From positions 1,612,001 through 1,676,000 of the forward strand of contig JAWKLJ010000001.1 of the NCBI GenBank assembly GCA_041392805.1: a stretch of 64,000 bases of DNA. The letters are read 5' to 3'. Shown here one piece after another: positions 15,434-24,949 of the stretch (the first letter of the stretch is position 1; the number at the start of each line of letters is the position of its first letter). The position numbers and the translations under genes are program-made. The DNA is from Saprospiraceae bacterium. Lineage in GTDB: Bacteria; Bacteroidota; Bacteroidia; Chitinophagales; Saprospiraceae. The notes under the pieces were generated by a model. The model was not told where the DNA came from and did not search any database. It saw only the letters and a list, made by a program, of their open reading frames with translations.

Positions 15434-16990
15434 ATGGCAATAATTAAACGTATGGATCAAGTAAAAAGCATTATCAAAAATTATCTGAGTACCCGTTCGA
15501 TTAAGGCTACGGCCCGTCAACTAAAAATATCGAAGAATACGGTACGCGAGTATCTGCGTCGCAGCCAAGCTTATACGGAGGATATAGGGCAGCTTTTATT
15601 GTTAGATGATGATCAACTTAAGGTTATCCTGTATGGCACCCATACGCCTAGCCAAACGGACCGCAGCGCTACCTTATCTCAACAGCAGGACTATTGGATA
15701 AAAGAATTACGTCGAGTAGGTGTAACGCGGCAGTTGTTATGGGAAGAATACCGGGTGGAACATCCAGATGGTTATGGTTATAGTCAGTTTTGTGAATATC
15801 TAAAAAGAGGGATTGGCCGCAAAGATCTTACGCTGAGTTTGAACCATGTTCCAGGTCAAGAACTGATGGTAGATTTTAGTGGAAAGAAACTTGAGTGGGT
15901 AGATCTCAGTACGGGCCAAGTCCATTCATGTGAAGTCCTGGTAGCGGTGTTTCCCCATAGCCATTATGCATTTGTCATTGCCTTGGCTAGTCAACAGCTT
16001 GCCCATTTTGTGCATGGTCTGAACCAAGCGCTGTCATTTTTTGGTGGCCTTCCTCAGGTCCTCTTATCGGATAATTTAAAATCTTATGTTACCAGGGCCG
16101 ATAGATATGAACCCACTTTCACCCAATTATGTGAGCAATTAGCTGCCCACTATCAATTGGACTTACAGGCTACCCGAGTGGGTAAACCCAAGGATAAAGC
16201 CAGTGTGGAAAATGCTGTAGGTGTGGTCTATAACCGTATTTATGGCCCTTTAAGAAATGAAGTCTTCTCCAGTTTAGCGGCCCTAAACGAGGGCATTAGA
16301 GAACAACTTGATCGGCACAATGCCAAGGCTTATCAAAAAAAAGAAGGGAGTCGACAAAGTATTTTTCAGACCTACGAACGCCCACAAATGAGAGATCTTC
16401 CCAGCGATTTATTTGAGATCAAGAAAATAACCCGTGCTAAAATCCAACTCAATTACCATGTTTTTATCGGAGAAGAAAAGAATTTTTACTCCGTTCCCTG
16501 CCAGTATGTAGGCCAACAAGCACAGATCATTTATACCCCTAAAGTAGTGGAAGTCTTCCTCAACAGTGAGCGCATTGCCTTGCACCAAAGGTTGGAGGGG
16601 CGGGGTAGCTATCATTATCAGACCCAAGAACAGCATATGCCCAAACACCATCAAGAATGGAAAAAAAGTCTGGGTTACGACGCTGAATATTTTTTGACCC
16701 AGGCCAAACTAATAGGCCCAGCCACCCACTGGGCTATTCAGTTGGTACTGGTCTCCAGAATCCATCAAGAGCAATCCTACAACAGTTGTAAAGGCATCTT
16801 ACACCTCACTAAAAAGTACTCTAAGGAACGATTAGAACAAGCCGCACTACGTTGTCAAAAGGTCAGTAGAGTCAGTTATAACATGCTCAAAAGAATCCTG
16901 CTCCTTGAATTGGATCAGGTCGAGGAACAACCTGCTCAACTCAAACTACCACTACATGATAATATCCGTGGCCCTCAACAGTATCAATAA
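15434..16990 (+). CDS. istA: IS21-family transposase IstA
   Basis: A 518-aa DDE transposase. It has an N-terminal helix-turn-helix (SIKATARQLKISKNTVREYL, residues about 21-40), then a retroviral-type integrase core whose acidic residues are visible: Asp in LMVDFSGKKLEWVD, Asp in VLLSDNLKSYV, and Glu in DKASVENAVGVVYNRI. A C-terminal beta-rich domain (KNFYSVPCQYVGQQAQIIY) follows. It carries out cleavage and strand transfer of the element together with the ATPase IstB, which is encoded 27 bp downstream. The length is normal for the family and there are no frameshifts. Confidence 0.96.
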   Translation: MAIIKRMDQVKSIIKNYLSTRSIKATARQLKISKNTVREYLRRSQAYTEDIGQLLLLDDDQLKVILYGTHTPSQTDRSATLSQQQDYWIKELRRVGVTRQLLWEEYRVEHPDGYGYSQFCEYLKRGIGRKDLTLSLNHVPGQELMVDFSGKKLEWVDLSTGQVHSCEVLVAVFPHSHYAFVIALASQQLAHFVHGLNQALSFFGGLPQVLLSDNLKSYVTRADRYEPTFTQLCEQLAAHYQLDLQATRVGKPKDKASVENAVGVVYNRIYGPLRNEVFSSLAALNEGIREQLDRHNAKAYQKKEGSRQSIFQTYERPQMRDLPSDLFEIKKITRAKIQLNYHVFIGEEKNFYSVPCQYVGQQAQIIYTPKVVEVFLNSERIALHQRLEGRGSYHYQTQEQHMPKHHQEWKKSLGYDAEYFLTQAKLIGPATHWAIQLVLVSRIHQEQSYNSCKGILHLTKKYSKERLEQAALRCQKVSRVSYNMLKRILLLELDQVEEQPAQLKLPLHDNIRGPQQYQ

Positions 16991-17017
16991 ATAGTATTCA
17001 ACTCAAAAAAAAAGAAC

Positions 17018-17752
17018 ATGAAAAATGTATCCCTGCAAAGGATGAAGCAACTCAAATTAATCGGAATGGCCAATGCTTATGAGGCTATATTGGGCTTGCC
17101 TATCAACCAGCAACCCGAAGCACATCAACTCTTGGCTACCCTGCTAGATGCAGAGCATGACAACCGGTCTAATAAAAAAATGCAAATGTTTGTAAGACTC
17201 AGCAAACTCCGATATCAAGCCACTTTACCTGATATTGATTGCGATCAACAGCGAAATCTAAGTAAAGAAAAACTCCTCAAATTAGCCGATTGCTCCTACA
17301 TCCAAAGGGGAGAAAATATCCTCATCACCGGGGCAACCGGTTGTGGTAAATCCTATCTGGCATGTGCCCTAGGTCATCAAGCTTGCGTCTTAGGTCACAG
17401 AACCCTCTACTTCAACATGAATCGATTAACCGAACAAATTGCCCTGGCAAGAACCGATGGATCACTCCTCAAGTGGTTGGACAGAATTAAAAAAGCAGCA
17501 CTCATTATCTTTGATGATTTTGGTCTACAACCCATTACACCAGCCATCAAACTGATCCTCTTACAAATACTCGAAGACCGATACGAAGCAGCAGCTACTT
17601 TAATCTGCTCACAACTACCCGTCAACAAGTGGTATGAATATTTTGATGAACCTACTTTAGCTGATGCTATTTTGGATAGAATTATTCCTAAAGCACATCG
17701 AATAGATTTGAAAGGAAATAGTTTAAGAAAACCAGCAAAAAGTTTATCTTAA
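17018..17752 (+). CDS. istB: IS21-family helper ATPase IstB
   Basis: A 244-aa AAA+ ATPase related to DnaC. It has an N-terminal helical domain (RMKQLKLIGMANAYEAIL), Walker A in ITGATGCGKSYLACALG, and Walker B in ALIIFDDFG. The C-terminal part contains the sensor region (ATLICSQLPVNKWYEYF, ADAILDRIIPKAHRIDLKG). IstB selects the target DNA and stimulates IstA. It is complete and directly follows istA. Confidence 0.96.
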   Translation: MKNVSLQRMKQLKLIGMANAYEAILGLPINQQPEAHQLLATLLDAEHDNRSNKKMQMFVRLSKLRYQATLPDIDCDQQRNLSKEKLLKLADCSYIQRGENILITGATGCGKSYLACALGHQACVLGHRTLYFNMNRLTEQIALARTDGSLLKWLDRIKKAALIIFDDFGLQPITPAIKLILLQILEDRYEAAATLICSQLPVNKWYEYFDEPTLADAILDRIIPKAHRIDLKGNSLRKPAKSLS

Positions 17753-17808
17753 CATTTGCCTTTTCGTAGGTATCTTCTCAGGGGGGTCAGACGACCGGAA
17801 TGGGGGGG

Positions 17809-18501
17809 TCAGACGTTTCCGAATATGCAAATTTCGGCATTTTGTAGAAAATAAACAATCATTCCTTCGATTAAGTTTCTTTTGGTATGATCACCAATCT
17901 TGTTTTCCATGTTCATTAATATTTGGGTAAAATGTTGTTCTGGTTGTGATTTTATAGATTTCATCAATAGCAGTATACTGCTGAGCAAATCAGCAGTTAG
18001 GGCCATAAGTTCTCCATCCGGGATCTGGTTAATGTCTGTCAAGCAGTAATCAAAACTTGGGATAAAAGGATGAAACACATCGCTCTCGGTTAAAAAATAG
18101 TTTTTAAAAGGTCGCTTAGTCCATTTTTGTTTTCCTTGATAGACTACAATTGGGATAATAGGCGTCAACCCCTTCTTTTGTTTGAATTGATTTTCCCAAT
18201 ATTCTAATTGATATCGCAGGAGCTGAATATGTGGATAAATAGGAATATCGTTTTTATGTTCAAACAATAAAGCTACCTCAATTGGTTTGCCTTCATTGGT
18301 TAGACATTGATAGACCAAATCTGAATAATATTGCTTCAGTTTTGGTGTAACAAATGATTGGTTAGAAAGCTTTAATTTGGCTAATTGCAAAGATGCAACC
18401 AGTCTTTCTGGTAAAAAATGCTTGATGTATTCCCTTGATATATCTATATCAGAGAAGGCTAACTTAAAGAAAGCGTCGTGTGAGAGGCGTTTTTTAGACA
18501 T
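17809..18501 (-). pseudogene. N-terminal half of the split Rpn/PD-(D/E)XK nuclease-family gene
   Basis: The most likely start is the ATG at 18501 (MSKKRLSHDAFFKLAFS), which matches the usual Rpn N-terminus; the frame also extends upstream to 18588 without homology. The conserved core is present: ALLFEHKNDIPIYPHIQLLR with the Glu/Lys pair of the PD-(D/E)XK nuclease fold, and PIIPIVVYQGKQKW. The frame leaves the gene at the target duplication (17817-17822), adds three residues from the IS end and stops at 17809. Rpn proteins are recombination-promoting nucleases. Without its tail this one may be unstable or altered, though the nuclease core is intact. Confidence 0.85.
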
Positions 18502-18584
18502 GAAGCAAAAGTAGAAAAAAAAATCATAAAAAGCAATAGTGTGCAGAAATAAATTTCTTATAATTATTAATTTCTTATCCCTTT

Positions 18585-21572
18585 TCAATTTTTTCTAGAA
18601 AAAAAATGATACAAAACAGGCACCACATATAAACTGGCCCATGTCCCGAGCGCCAAACCGCCAATAACCGTATAAGCAAGCGGGCGCTGCAATTCTGCCC
18701 CTAATCCGATGGAAAACAATACCGGTATAAGTGCTAATATAGTAGTTAAAGAGGTCATCAAAATAGGGCGGATACGGCGTTGGCCTGCTCCGTGGATAGC
18801 CATTCCAAGGTCGCCATTGGCCACCAGCAAACGATTCATCATATCTACTTTGAGGATGGCATCATTGACCATAATACCACTCATGACAATGACCCCAGTA
18901 AGGGAAACAATATTCAAACTTTCGCCAGAGAACCAGAGGGCTATGCCTGCCCCTCCAATGGCTATTGGTATGGTCAACAGTACAATTATAGGTTGCAACA
19001 AAGATTCAAATTGTGCAGCCAGGATAAGGTACAACAACATCAATGAAATAAGGAACACCCCCATTAATTCCTTGATGAGGCGCTCATCCTCAAAAACCTG
19101 TCCTGCAAAGTGGGCACTAAGCTGGCCGCTTTTGCCTATCCATTGCTTAATATCCTGCAAAAGCTTGGCGCTATACTGATCCAATGCAATGGGATAAGCC
19201 GCTCCGCCCCGACCTGCCCAAATCTCTTTATAAGCTTCGCCTCGTTGTATATCAAGGAAAATACTTAACGGAACGGTTTCTCCTTTTTGGTTGGAAACGC
19301 TTGTCTGCGCGATGAGGTCAAAAAAACCAGTTGCTGGCGTACTCAATTGAATAGGAATATATTGATCCGCTACCTTTAAGGTCGAAATATGATGCTGGTT
19401 AAAGAGGATCTGCAATTGACTATAAATGGCCTGATAGGAAACACCATAGCGCAAGGCTTCTTCCAGAAGTATTTGCACAAAATACTGAGTCTGCAAAGGA
19501 GGTAAACGGTAGGTGATACCTTGTTTTTCCAAACTATCCAGTAAAAATTGAACCGTCGATGGGACAGGAATACCCGCTGTTGAAGCCATTTGTAAATAAA
19601 CACTTAAAGGGGCTGCTGGCTCTCCAAAAATTTCATCAAATAAGGTTTTGATGGGTGCTATGGTAGCATTAGCCGTTGGGTAATTTTGCTTGATATGGGT
19701 CGTTATTTTGTCAGCCATACTCGTCGCTGAAGTCGCTGTATAGAGCATAACTGCTGCTTCATTGATCCCCTGGTTATCCTGCGCAAGCAAAAACTGTTGT
19801 TCTCCTAAATAAACCTGGCTGGCACTCAGTTCCTCCGCCAAAACGGAGAGCAGTTCCTTGACACGCCTTTCATTTTCGGACAAACTTATATTTTCATTCC
19901 AATCCAGTCCTAAGGTATATCCTTGTCGACTCAATAATGGAAAACGCTCCCTTCGCAGGTCTTTTAAGCCAACGTAAACACCTATGGTAGCACTTAAGAC
20001 CAGAAACAGAAACAACCAACGAAAACGAAGTACCAGATCGACCGAACGTGCAAAAAGAGTGGTTCGGGAGCCTTCCGTTTTACCCTCGGCTAGGGGCATA
20101 GGGGCCTTTGAGGGTTCCAACAAATGAACCAGGGTTGGTAGTAAAATGTAGGCGACCAGCAAGGACGCCCCTAGCGCAATGGTGATCGATAGGGCCTGGT
20201 CATAAAACAGCCCTCCAGCTATGCCACTTAAAAAAATCAAAGGCAGAAAGACGGAACATGTCGTCAAGGCGGAACTAATTAAGGGACGAATGACTTCGTT
20301 CGTTCCCTCCACGCAGGCATCCATTAGACTATTTCCAGCGGCTCTAAATTGTCTGATATTTTCAATGACAATGATGGAATTATCTATCATCAAACCGACC
20401 CCGAGGATCAAACCAGCTAAAGAAATGGTATTAATGCTGATTTCGGCCAAATACAAGCCGAACATCGCTACGACCAGGGCTACAGGGATCGCCAACCCGA
20501 TCAGGACAGGTGCCCGCCATTCCCGAAAAAACAGGAATAGGATTATAAAGGCAAAGAAGGCTCCATAACGCAGGCTATTCAGCAAGTTATCGATGGACAC
20601 CTGCAATAATTCACTTTGGTCGTTAGATAACTCAAAATGCAGTTGGGGGTAATTCTGCTCCAAATCGGCGAGCAATACGGCAAAGTTTTGCTTTAAGTCA
20701 AATAGTCGGGCATTAGCTTGTTTGCGAATCGTGAAGACAATAGCCTCTTTTCCATTAAACAAGTATTTGCCCCGTGGCGCCTGGACACGCAATTCCACAA
20801 GTGCAATATCCTGCAATTGCAACAGCGTCCCTTCCTTTCTGAGAAAAACCTTGCGAATATCTTCGACAGACTGTAACCCCGAGGGAAATCGGATATTAAA
20901 TTGATATTGACCATCTTGTATGAGTACATTTCCCAGTTCCAGTTCATTATCCCGAATCGCCTGTGCCAAATCATCCGTTGACCAACCCATTGCTTGCAGC
21001 TTGGCAAGGTCTGGTTGCACAACGATCTCCGGCTGTTGGAGGCCACTCATATCGACAAAGGCCACTTCGGCGAGCTGTTCGATCCGTCGTTTGATGAGTT
21101 GACGGGCAACGGTCGCCAATTCTACTTCCCGGCCTGTCTCTTTGGGAACCATGCTTAGGGAAAAAACGGGAATATCTGCAATATTGGCCTTAATGACCCG
21201 TGGTCGCTCCATATCGCGTGGCAACTGGGAGGCAATCAAGTCTATTTTTTCATTGACTTCAATGAAGGCCAGATCGGTATTCGTCCCAAATTCAAAATCC
21301 AACAAAATAGTGGCCTGGCCATTGCGGGTTTTACTTTCAATATCACTTAACTGATTGACTTGCAGTAGCTGATTGCGCAGTGGCTTGACAATATGGTCTT
21401 CCAATTCCTGCGCAGCTAAATCGCTATAACTTAATTGTACACTTATCCTCGGAATTGGAATATCAGGTAACAAGGAGATCGGTAACAAACGAATTACCCA
21501 CACGCCCAGGATCAACAATCCTAGAAAACTCATTAAGACAGCGATGGGGCGGCGTAGGAGGAAAGAGAGCAT
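18585..21572 (-). CDS. RND efflux transporter permease (first of two)
   Basis: A 995-aa inner-membrane proton antiporter of the AcrB/MexB superfamily. It starts MLSFLLRRPIAVLMSFLGLL and shows 12 membrane segments in the usual 1+5/1+5 arrangement around two large periplasmic loops. TM4 carries the proton-relay acidic residue in GVGLMIDNSIIVIENI (D followed by N, not DD). Conserved stretches include SALTTCSVFLPLIFLSGIAG and LTGVIVMSGIMVNDAILKVD. It would pair with the adaptor gene upstream (22029-23117) and an outer-membrane TolC partner, which is not in this window. A palindromic insert of 456 bp separates the two genes. Confidence 0.92.
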   Translation of the reverse strand: MLSFLLRRPIAVLMSFLGLLILGVWVIRLLPISLLPDIPIPRISVQLSYSDLAAQELEDHIVKPLRNQLLQVNQLSDIESKTRNGQATILLDFEFGTNTDLAFIEVNEKIDLIASQLPRDMERPRVIKANIADIPVFSLSMVPKETGREVELATVARQLIKRRIEQLAEVAFVDMSGLQQPEIVVQPDLAKLQAMGWSTDDLAQAIRDNELELGNVLIQDGQYQFNIRFPSGLQSVEDIRKVFLRKEGTLLQLQDIALVELRVQAPRGKYLFNGKEAIVFTIRKQANARLFDLKQNFAVLLADLEQNYPQLHFELSNDQSELLQVSIDNLLNSLRYGAFFAFIILFLFFREWRAPVLIGLAIPVALVVAMFGLYLAEISINTISLAGLILGVGLMIDNSIIVIENIRQFRAAGNSLMDACVEGTNEVIRPLISSALTTCSVFLPLIFLSGIAGGLFYDQALSITIALGASLLVAYILLPTLVHLLEPSKAPMPLAEGKTEGSRTTLFARSVDLVLRFRWLFLFLVLSATIGVYVGLKDLRRERFPLLSRQGYTLGLDWNENISLSENERRVKELLSVLAEELSASQVYLGEQQFLLAQDNQGINEAAVMLYTATSATSMADKITTHIKQNYPTANATIAPIKTLFDEIFGEPAAPLSVYLQMASTAGIPVPSTVQFLLDSLEKQGITYRLPPLQTQYFVQILLEEALRYGVSYQAIYSQLQILFNQHHISTLKVADQYIPIQLSTPATGFFDLIAQTSVSNQKGETVPLSIFLDIQRGEAYKEIWAGRGGAAYPIALDQYSAKLLQDIKQWIGKSGQLSAHFAGQVFEDERLIKELMGVFLISLMLLYLILAAQFESLLQPIIVLLTIPIAIGGAGIALWFSGESLNIVSLTGVIVMSGIMVNDAILKVDMMNRLLVANGDLGMAIHGAGQRRIRPILMTSLTTILALIPVLFSIGLGAELQRPLAYTVIGGLALGTWASLYVVPVLYHFFSRKN

Positions 21573-21688
21573 GTGATGGTTACTTGAAAATTGTAGGTAA
21601 TATTAACGTCATGTTTGCGTACTTGTGGTCTTTTATAGACTTGGGTGACAGGGTTTTACCAGGATGCTTGACTGTAAAGTTTGCTTTT

Positions 21689-21935
21689 CCACCTTTTCAC
21701 GGGAAAAGGTGGAGCCAAAACCGCCGCCTGACGCATCTTCGGCTAAAACAGTCTTCCACTACGTTGCACAAAGAAGAAACTCGCCATTGGGTTTGGGTTA
21801 TTACTCAAATATTTTTGATTGTTAAATATTTACAGTTGAGTTTGGTTGTTTCGAAGCTCAAACAGTTTTTTGTGCGGGCTCTTCGTTCCAGACTGTTTTT
21901 TAACGCCGAATCTGCTAAGGGCGGAGTCCTTCATT
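21689..21935. repeat. Composite palindromic element between adaptor and permease genes
   Basis: CCACCTTTTC (21689-21698) and GAAAAGGTGG (21703-21712) form a perfect hairpin with a 4-nt loop. Next to it an imperfect inverted repeat with arms of roughly 55 bp (about 21722-21790 and 21870-21935) shares blocks such as CTAAAACAGTCT and CAGACTGTTTTTTA. No gene is present in 21573-22028; a plus-strand ORF across it is not credible. It interrupts what should be one efflux operon. Confidence 0.6.
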
Positions 21936-22028
21936 ACAAACCTCTCGTTAATATTAGGTATTTCCTTGGTTTTCTGCTAATTTTTGTGCTTGTGATTTAG
22001 TTCCATATAAAATTGTCTGATGGAGGGC

Positions 22029-23117
22029 TTATTTCTCCATCACTTTCACCAATGCATCATGGTCCAAATTCAAATTCCCGCTATAGATAATGGTTTCATG
22101 TCCCTCTAAACCTTCCGTAATGGTCACTGACTCGTCATTTTCATGGCCGATCGTCACATAGTGCCATTTGGCCAGATTTGTTGCTTGCTCATAGCTAAAA
22201 ACGACTGCTTTGTTGGAGCGCAAAACAACGGCTGTTTTCGGGATGATGAGTTGTTGTGGCACCTGTTGCTCCAGGATTACTTTTACATTCTGCCCCTCAA
22301 AGAGGCGAATAGAAGCGCTGCTCAGTCGGGCACGGAGGCTGACCAAGCCTTGTTCATCTACAATGGGATTAATCGCATTGATCGCTGCCGTCAGTTGGCC
22401 TTCGGGCAACGCAATCGGTTGGATCAGCAGCGCTTGTCCCAACTTGACTTGTAATGCCTCGGTTTCGAGTAGCTTGAAACTGACCTCAAAAGAAGTGGGA
22501 TCGATGAGGGTGCATAATTCCTCTCCTGCATTCAAGCGCTGATAAGGTTTGACCTTTACATTAGCGATAACCCCAGAAAAGGGCGCAAAGACCTTGGTTT
22601 TGGCCAGTTCCAAGGTGGCTAATTGGATGGCGTGTTTGGCGCGGTCGTAGCCGCTGAGGGTCAGGATGAGCTTTAGCTTCTCGGGGCTCACAGAGGTATC
22701 TACCTCCGCTTGCCCGCCATTCGATAGCAGGAGGTCTTTCTTATTGACGTCGGCCTCATCCAAGGTAAGGTAACTTTGCTCCAGTTTCAGGTGGTGTTCT
22801 TGGTCTTCCAATCGCAATAGTAAGGCTCCTTTTTGCACAAAAGCGCCCTCTTGCAGCTGCATTTCAGCTATTTGTCCTGCTGTTTCTATGGTAATGGGAG
22901 TTTGTCGGGATGCCTGGAGCGTACCGGTAGTAATGACCCGCAGGGGAAAGGCTTTTTTTTGCACTGGGGCAATTTTTACTTCAATTGGTGGGGTTTGGGG
23001 CAATGGGTTGTTGGCTTCCGCTGGCATTTCTTGCGCGGCCTCAGGCCCACAGGAGGCCAGACAACTGGCCAGCAGAAGCGGAAGTATAAGTTTTATCATC
23101 GAATAGGCAACTGTCAT
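22029..23117 (-). CDS. RND efflux periplasmic adaptor (membrane fusion) lipoprotein
   Basis: A 362-aa HlyD/AcrA-like protein. The lipobox LASC at about residues 19-23 (or LLAS-C if the second ATG at 23099 is used) predicts lipidation. The lipoyl/barrel-sandwich halves are visible at PITIETAGQIAEMQLQEGAF and KVFAPFSGVIANVKVKPYQ, separated by a short helical hairpin. A beta-barrel domain and a membrane-proximal domain follow (GHENDESVTITEGLEGHETI). It bridges the inner-membrane RND pump to an outer-membrane channel. It lies upstream of the permease at 18585-21572, and the second permease is at 31030 beyond an inserted block. Confidence 0.9.
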   Translation of the reverse strand: MTVAYSMIKLILPLLLASCLASCGPEAAQEMPAEANNPLPQTPPIEVKIAPVQKKAFPLRVITTGTLQASRQTPITIETAGQIAEMQLQEGAFVQKGALLLRLEDQEHHLKLEQSYLTLDEADVNKKDLLLSNGGQAEVDTSVSPEKLKLILTLSGYDRAKHAIQLATLELAKTKVFAPFSGVIANVKVKPYQRLNAGEELCTLIDPTSFEVSFKLLETEALQVKLGQALLIQPIALPEGQLTAAINAINPIVDEQGLVSLRARLSSASIRLFEGQNVKVILEQQVPQQLIIPKTAVVLRSNKAVVFSYEQATNLAKWHYVTIGHENDESVTITEGLEGHETIIYSGNLNLDHDALVKVMEK

Positions 23118-23146
23118 ATCTATTTATTTAGCATCATCAACAGGAG

Positions 23147-24385
23147 CTATTTTAATTTAACCAAAGCTAACACCGGATTATCATATTCTTTCAAATTAGC
23201 TACTGTTTTTTCAAAGATACTAAACATAGATGTGTTCCGTCTTTTTCCAATTTCTTCCTGGCTATTATTTCGTATCATACTTTCAAAATGATATTTCACA
23301 TCCTCTGAGGGAATAATAAAAACCAAATAATCTTCATATGCGGTAATAGGTAAAAACCTGTCTTGCCCTACAGGTCCATAATCTAAATTATTATATTTAT
23401 TGTCATAAATAGCTATTTTCTTAGTCTCTTTATCATAAAAGGCCCAATTAAATTCTTCCTTGAACCAGTAGGTGAATATAACGTATTTTGATGTTTGCAA
23501 AACGTTTACAATATGATAAATATGATCTTTATTGTCGTAAAGTAACTTTCGTCTTTGGCCCCTTTCATTGTTCATTGATAGTTGACTAAGCACAGCTTGG
23601 TTTACCCAGTTTGGGCCAAAATCAATGATATATTTCAAGGCTAAAGCTCCTTCCTTATAGCTATATATCTTATTTGACAAAAATGATTTAAATAAGTATT
23701 CTTCTTTGAAATTATTTGAAAAGTTATAATCTTTTATTCGGTAGTCCAAAAGATAAGGGGGTATAGGTTCTTCCTTTTGTAAAATATTATATTCAAAATC
23801 AGTCAAAAACAGATTATAATACCCCGAAGTATCAGGGGAGTCCACTCCATTTCCCATAAAAAACAAATAATTATTCTCACTTTTTTTAAATTTCCGAAAT
23901 GGCTGAGGAGTAGCAATTTCCTTAACGATTTCCCCCGTGTTTATATCAAAAGTTACTATTTTCCGCTGGTAGTTGTCTAATATTTCAACAAATTCATTTT
24001 CGGCATCTATAAGGTAGTCATTGCCTGAAACGATCTTTCCAGGTCCTTCTCCAGGTGTGTTAATTCTAGAGATATACTCCCCTGTATTTGAAAAATGAAA
24101 TAACGTTTCATATACATCAGCGTCTTGATATATATAAATATTATCACCGATAAATGATACATCAATCCAATCATTAGAAATATAACTATCTAAATCTGGT
24201 GCTTGCAATTGAATATAACGGATTGAGTCAGCTATTTCCGTTAAATTTATTGCTCTAGCTTTTACGGAAAAAGCATCAATACGCTCTATGTCCGTATTAT
24301 TTTTTGGTGTTCCTCCACAATTAAAAAGAGATAATGCGCTAAAAACAGTTAATCCATATCTTAAAAATCGCATATGATTTAGCAT
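23147..24385 (-). CDS. 6-bladed beta-propeller lipoprotein
   Basis: A 412-aa secreted protein with a lipoprotein signal (LTVFSALSLFNCGG). The family pattern of the Bacteroidota 6-bladed beta-propellers (PF17170 type) is clear: an N-terminal strand set (IRYIQLQAPD), the GEYISRINTPGEGPGKI signature, DNYQRKIVTFDINTGEIV, and the C-terminal EYDNPVLALVKLK. These propellers face the cell surface or periplasm and their roles are largely unknown. An ATG at 24373 is an alternative start. It ends 29 bp before the adaptor gene, so it may feed transcription into the efflux genes. Its base composition is visibly more AT-rich than the efflux genes. Confidence 0.85.
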   Translation of the reverse strand: MLNHMRFLRYGLTVFSALSLFNCGGTPKNNTDIERIDAFSVKARAINLTEIADSIRYIQLQAPDLDSYISNDWIDVSFIGDNIYIYQDADVYETLFHFSNTGEYISRINTPGEGPGKIVSGNDYLIDAENEFVEILDNYQRKIVTFDINTGEIVKEIATPQPFRKFKKSENNYLFFMGNGVDSPDTSGYYNLFLTDFEYNILQKEEPIPPYLLDYRIKDYNFSNNFKEEYLFKSFLSNKIYSYKEGALALKYIIDFGPNWVNQAVLSQLSMNNERGQRRKLLYDNKDHIYHIVNVLQTSKYVIFTYWFKEEFNWAFYDKETKKIAIYDNKYNNLDYGPVGQDRFLPITAYEDYLVFIIPSEDVKYHFESMIRNNSQEEIGKRRNTSMFSIFEKTVANLKEYDNPVLALVKLK

Positions 24386-24460
24386 TGATTTTCACCCACA
24401 GTTGTTTTTTTTTCTTTCATAATCATTTTTTTAATTGAAAAATTGGATTTATTAAATAAG

Positions 24461-24597
24461 AGACGGAAGAAAAATAAATGATATAACTTTTGATTCGCTA
24501 AAATTTTCAAAGCAACTGACAGAAAGGAAGTTGTGTGAAAATATTCGCAAATCTTTGAAAAAAGTTGTATCATTTATTTGCCGTCAAACTACTAAGT
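24461..24597. repeat. MITE-like palindromic element, copy 2 (inverted)
   Basis: This 137-bp sequence is the reverse complement of the element at 264-398, with only scattered differences, including CTTAGTAGTTTGACGG at its right edge. It lies between the small Cys-rich peptide gene and the propeller gene at 23147-24385. A short ORF (24379-24573) across it is an artefact of the repeat. Confidence 0.8.
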
Positions 24598-24606
24598 TTT
24601 AAAAGT

Positions 24607-24813
24607 TTATTCTACCCCTGGGCCACATAATTCATCACAAAACTCTTGATTCTGAGGTTCACAGATGCCAGGACCATAATCACAACGTACTACAAAAAGC
24701 CCGCACCAGCAGTTCCTAATTGTGGTATGCTCGATAACTTGAGCGTTTAGGATTGTGCTTGCTGCGAAGTAAAGAACCAAAACTAACGAAACTGGTTTCC
24801 ATCTTTTTTCCAT
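24607..24813 (-). CDS. Small secreted six-cysteine peptide 1
   Basis: A 68-aa ORF with a strong signal peptide (PVSLVLVLYFAASTILNAQ, cleavage predicted after Ala24). The mature part is about 44 aa and holds six cysteines at positions 35, 37, 44, 51, 59 and 63 (RNCWCGLFVVRC, then EFCDELCGPG). No family is recognised by sequence. In Bacteroidota, small Cys-containing NVEALA-type peptides are known to sit beside 6-bladed beta-propeller genes, and this gene is flanked by two of them. The real NVEALA motif is not present. A hairpin with a 12-bp stem lies 47 nt upstream (24860-24913). Confidence 0.65.
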   Translation of the reverse strand: MEKRWKPVSLVLVLYFAASTILNAQVIEHTTIRNCWCGLFVVRCDYGPGICEPQNQEFCDELCGPGVE

Positions 24814-24859
24814 AAAATCTTCATTTAAGAATGATTAAAAATTGTCTTTGTTCTGTTCC

Positions 24860-24913
24860 TTGCTAGTCAAAGAGGTAAATTTCCGCCTTACCCCTTTGAC
24901 TTTTGACTAGCAA
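24860..24913. promoter_or_regulatory. Hairpin upstream of Cys-rich peptide 1
   Basis: TTGCTAGTCAAA (24860-24871) pairs perfectly with TTTGACTAGCAA (24902-24913). Inside, GAGGTAA and TTACCCC can extend the stem. It lies between a propeller gene and the peptide gene on the same strand. It has no T-tract, so an RNA-processing or attenuating role is as likely as termination. Confidence 0.5.
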
Positions 24914-24949
24914 ATATTTTAAATTCAGGATTTTTTTTTAGAGATGAAT

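Larger units (their letters stand above)
15264..17816 (+). mobile_element. IS21-family insertion sequence (istA-istB)
   Basis: A 2553-bp element flanked by a 6-bp target duplication TTCCGA (15258-15263 and 17817-17822). The left end starts near GGTCTGACCCCCC and carries four related GACCCCCC repeats between 15266 and 15380. The right end carries two copies of GGGGGGTCAGAC (17781-17792 and about 17803-17814). Multiple terminal repeats are typical of IS21, where IstA binds them. Both transposition genes are intact, so the element may still be active. It is inserted in an Rpn-type nuclease gene. Confidence 0.9.

Noticed and set aside
21455..22000. 181-aa plus-strand ORF between the efflux genes
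   Set aside because: It is opposite the permease start and continues through imperfect inverted repeats; the translation has no domain and no conserved pattern.
24379..24573. 64-aa minus-strand ORF
   Set aside because: It overlaps the palindromic element copy 2 and the start of the propeller gene; no coding character.
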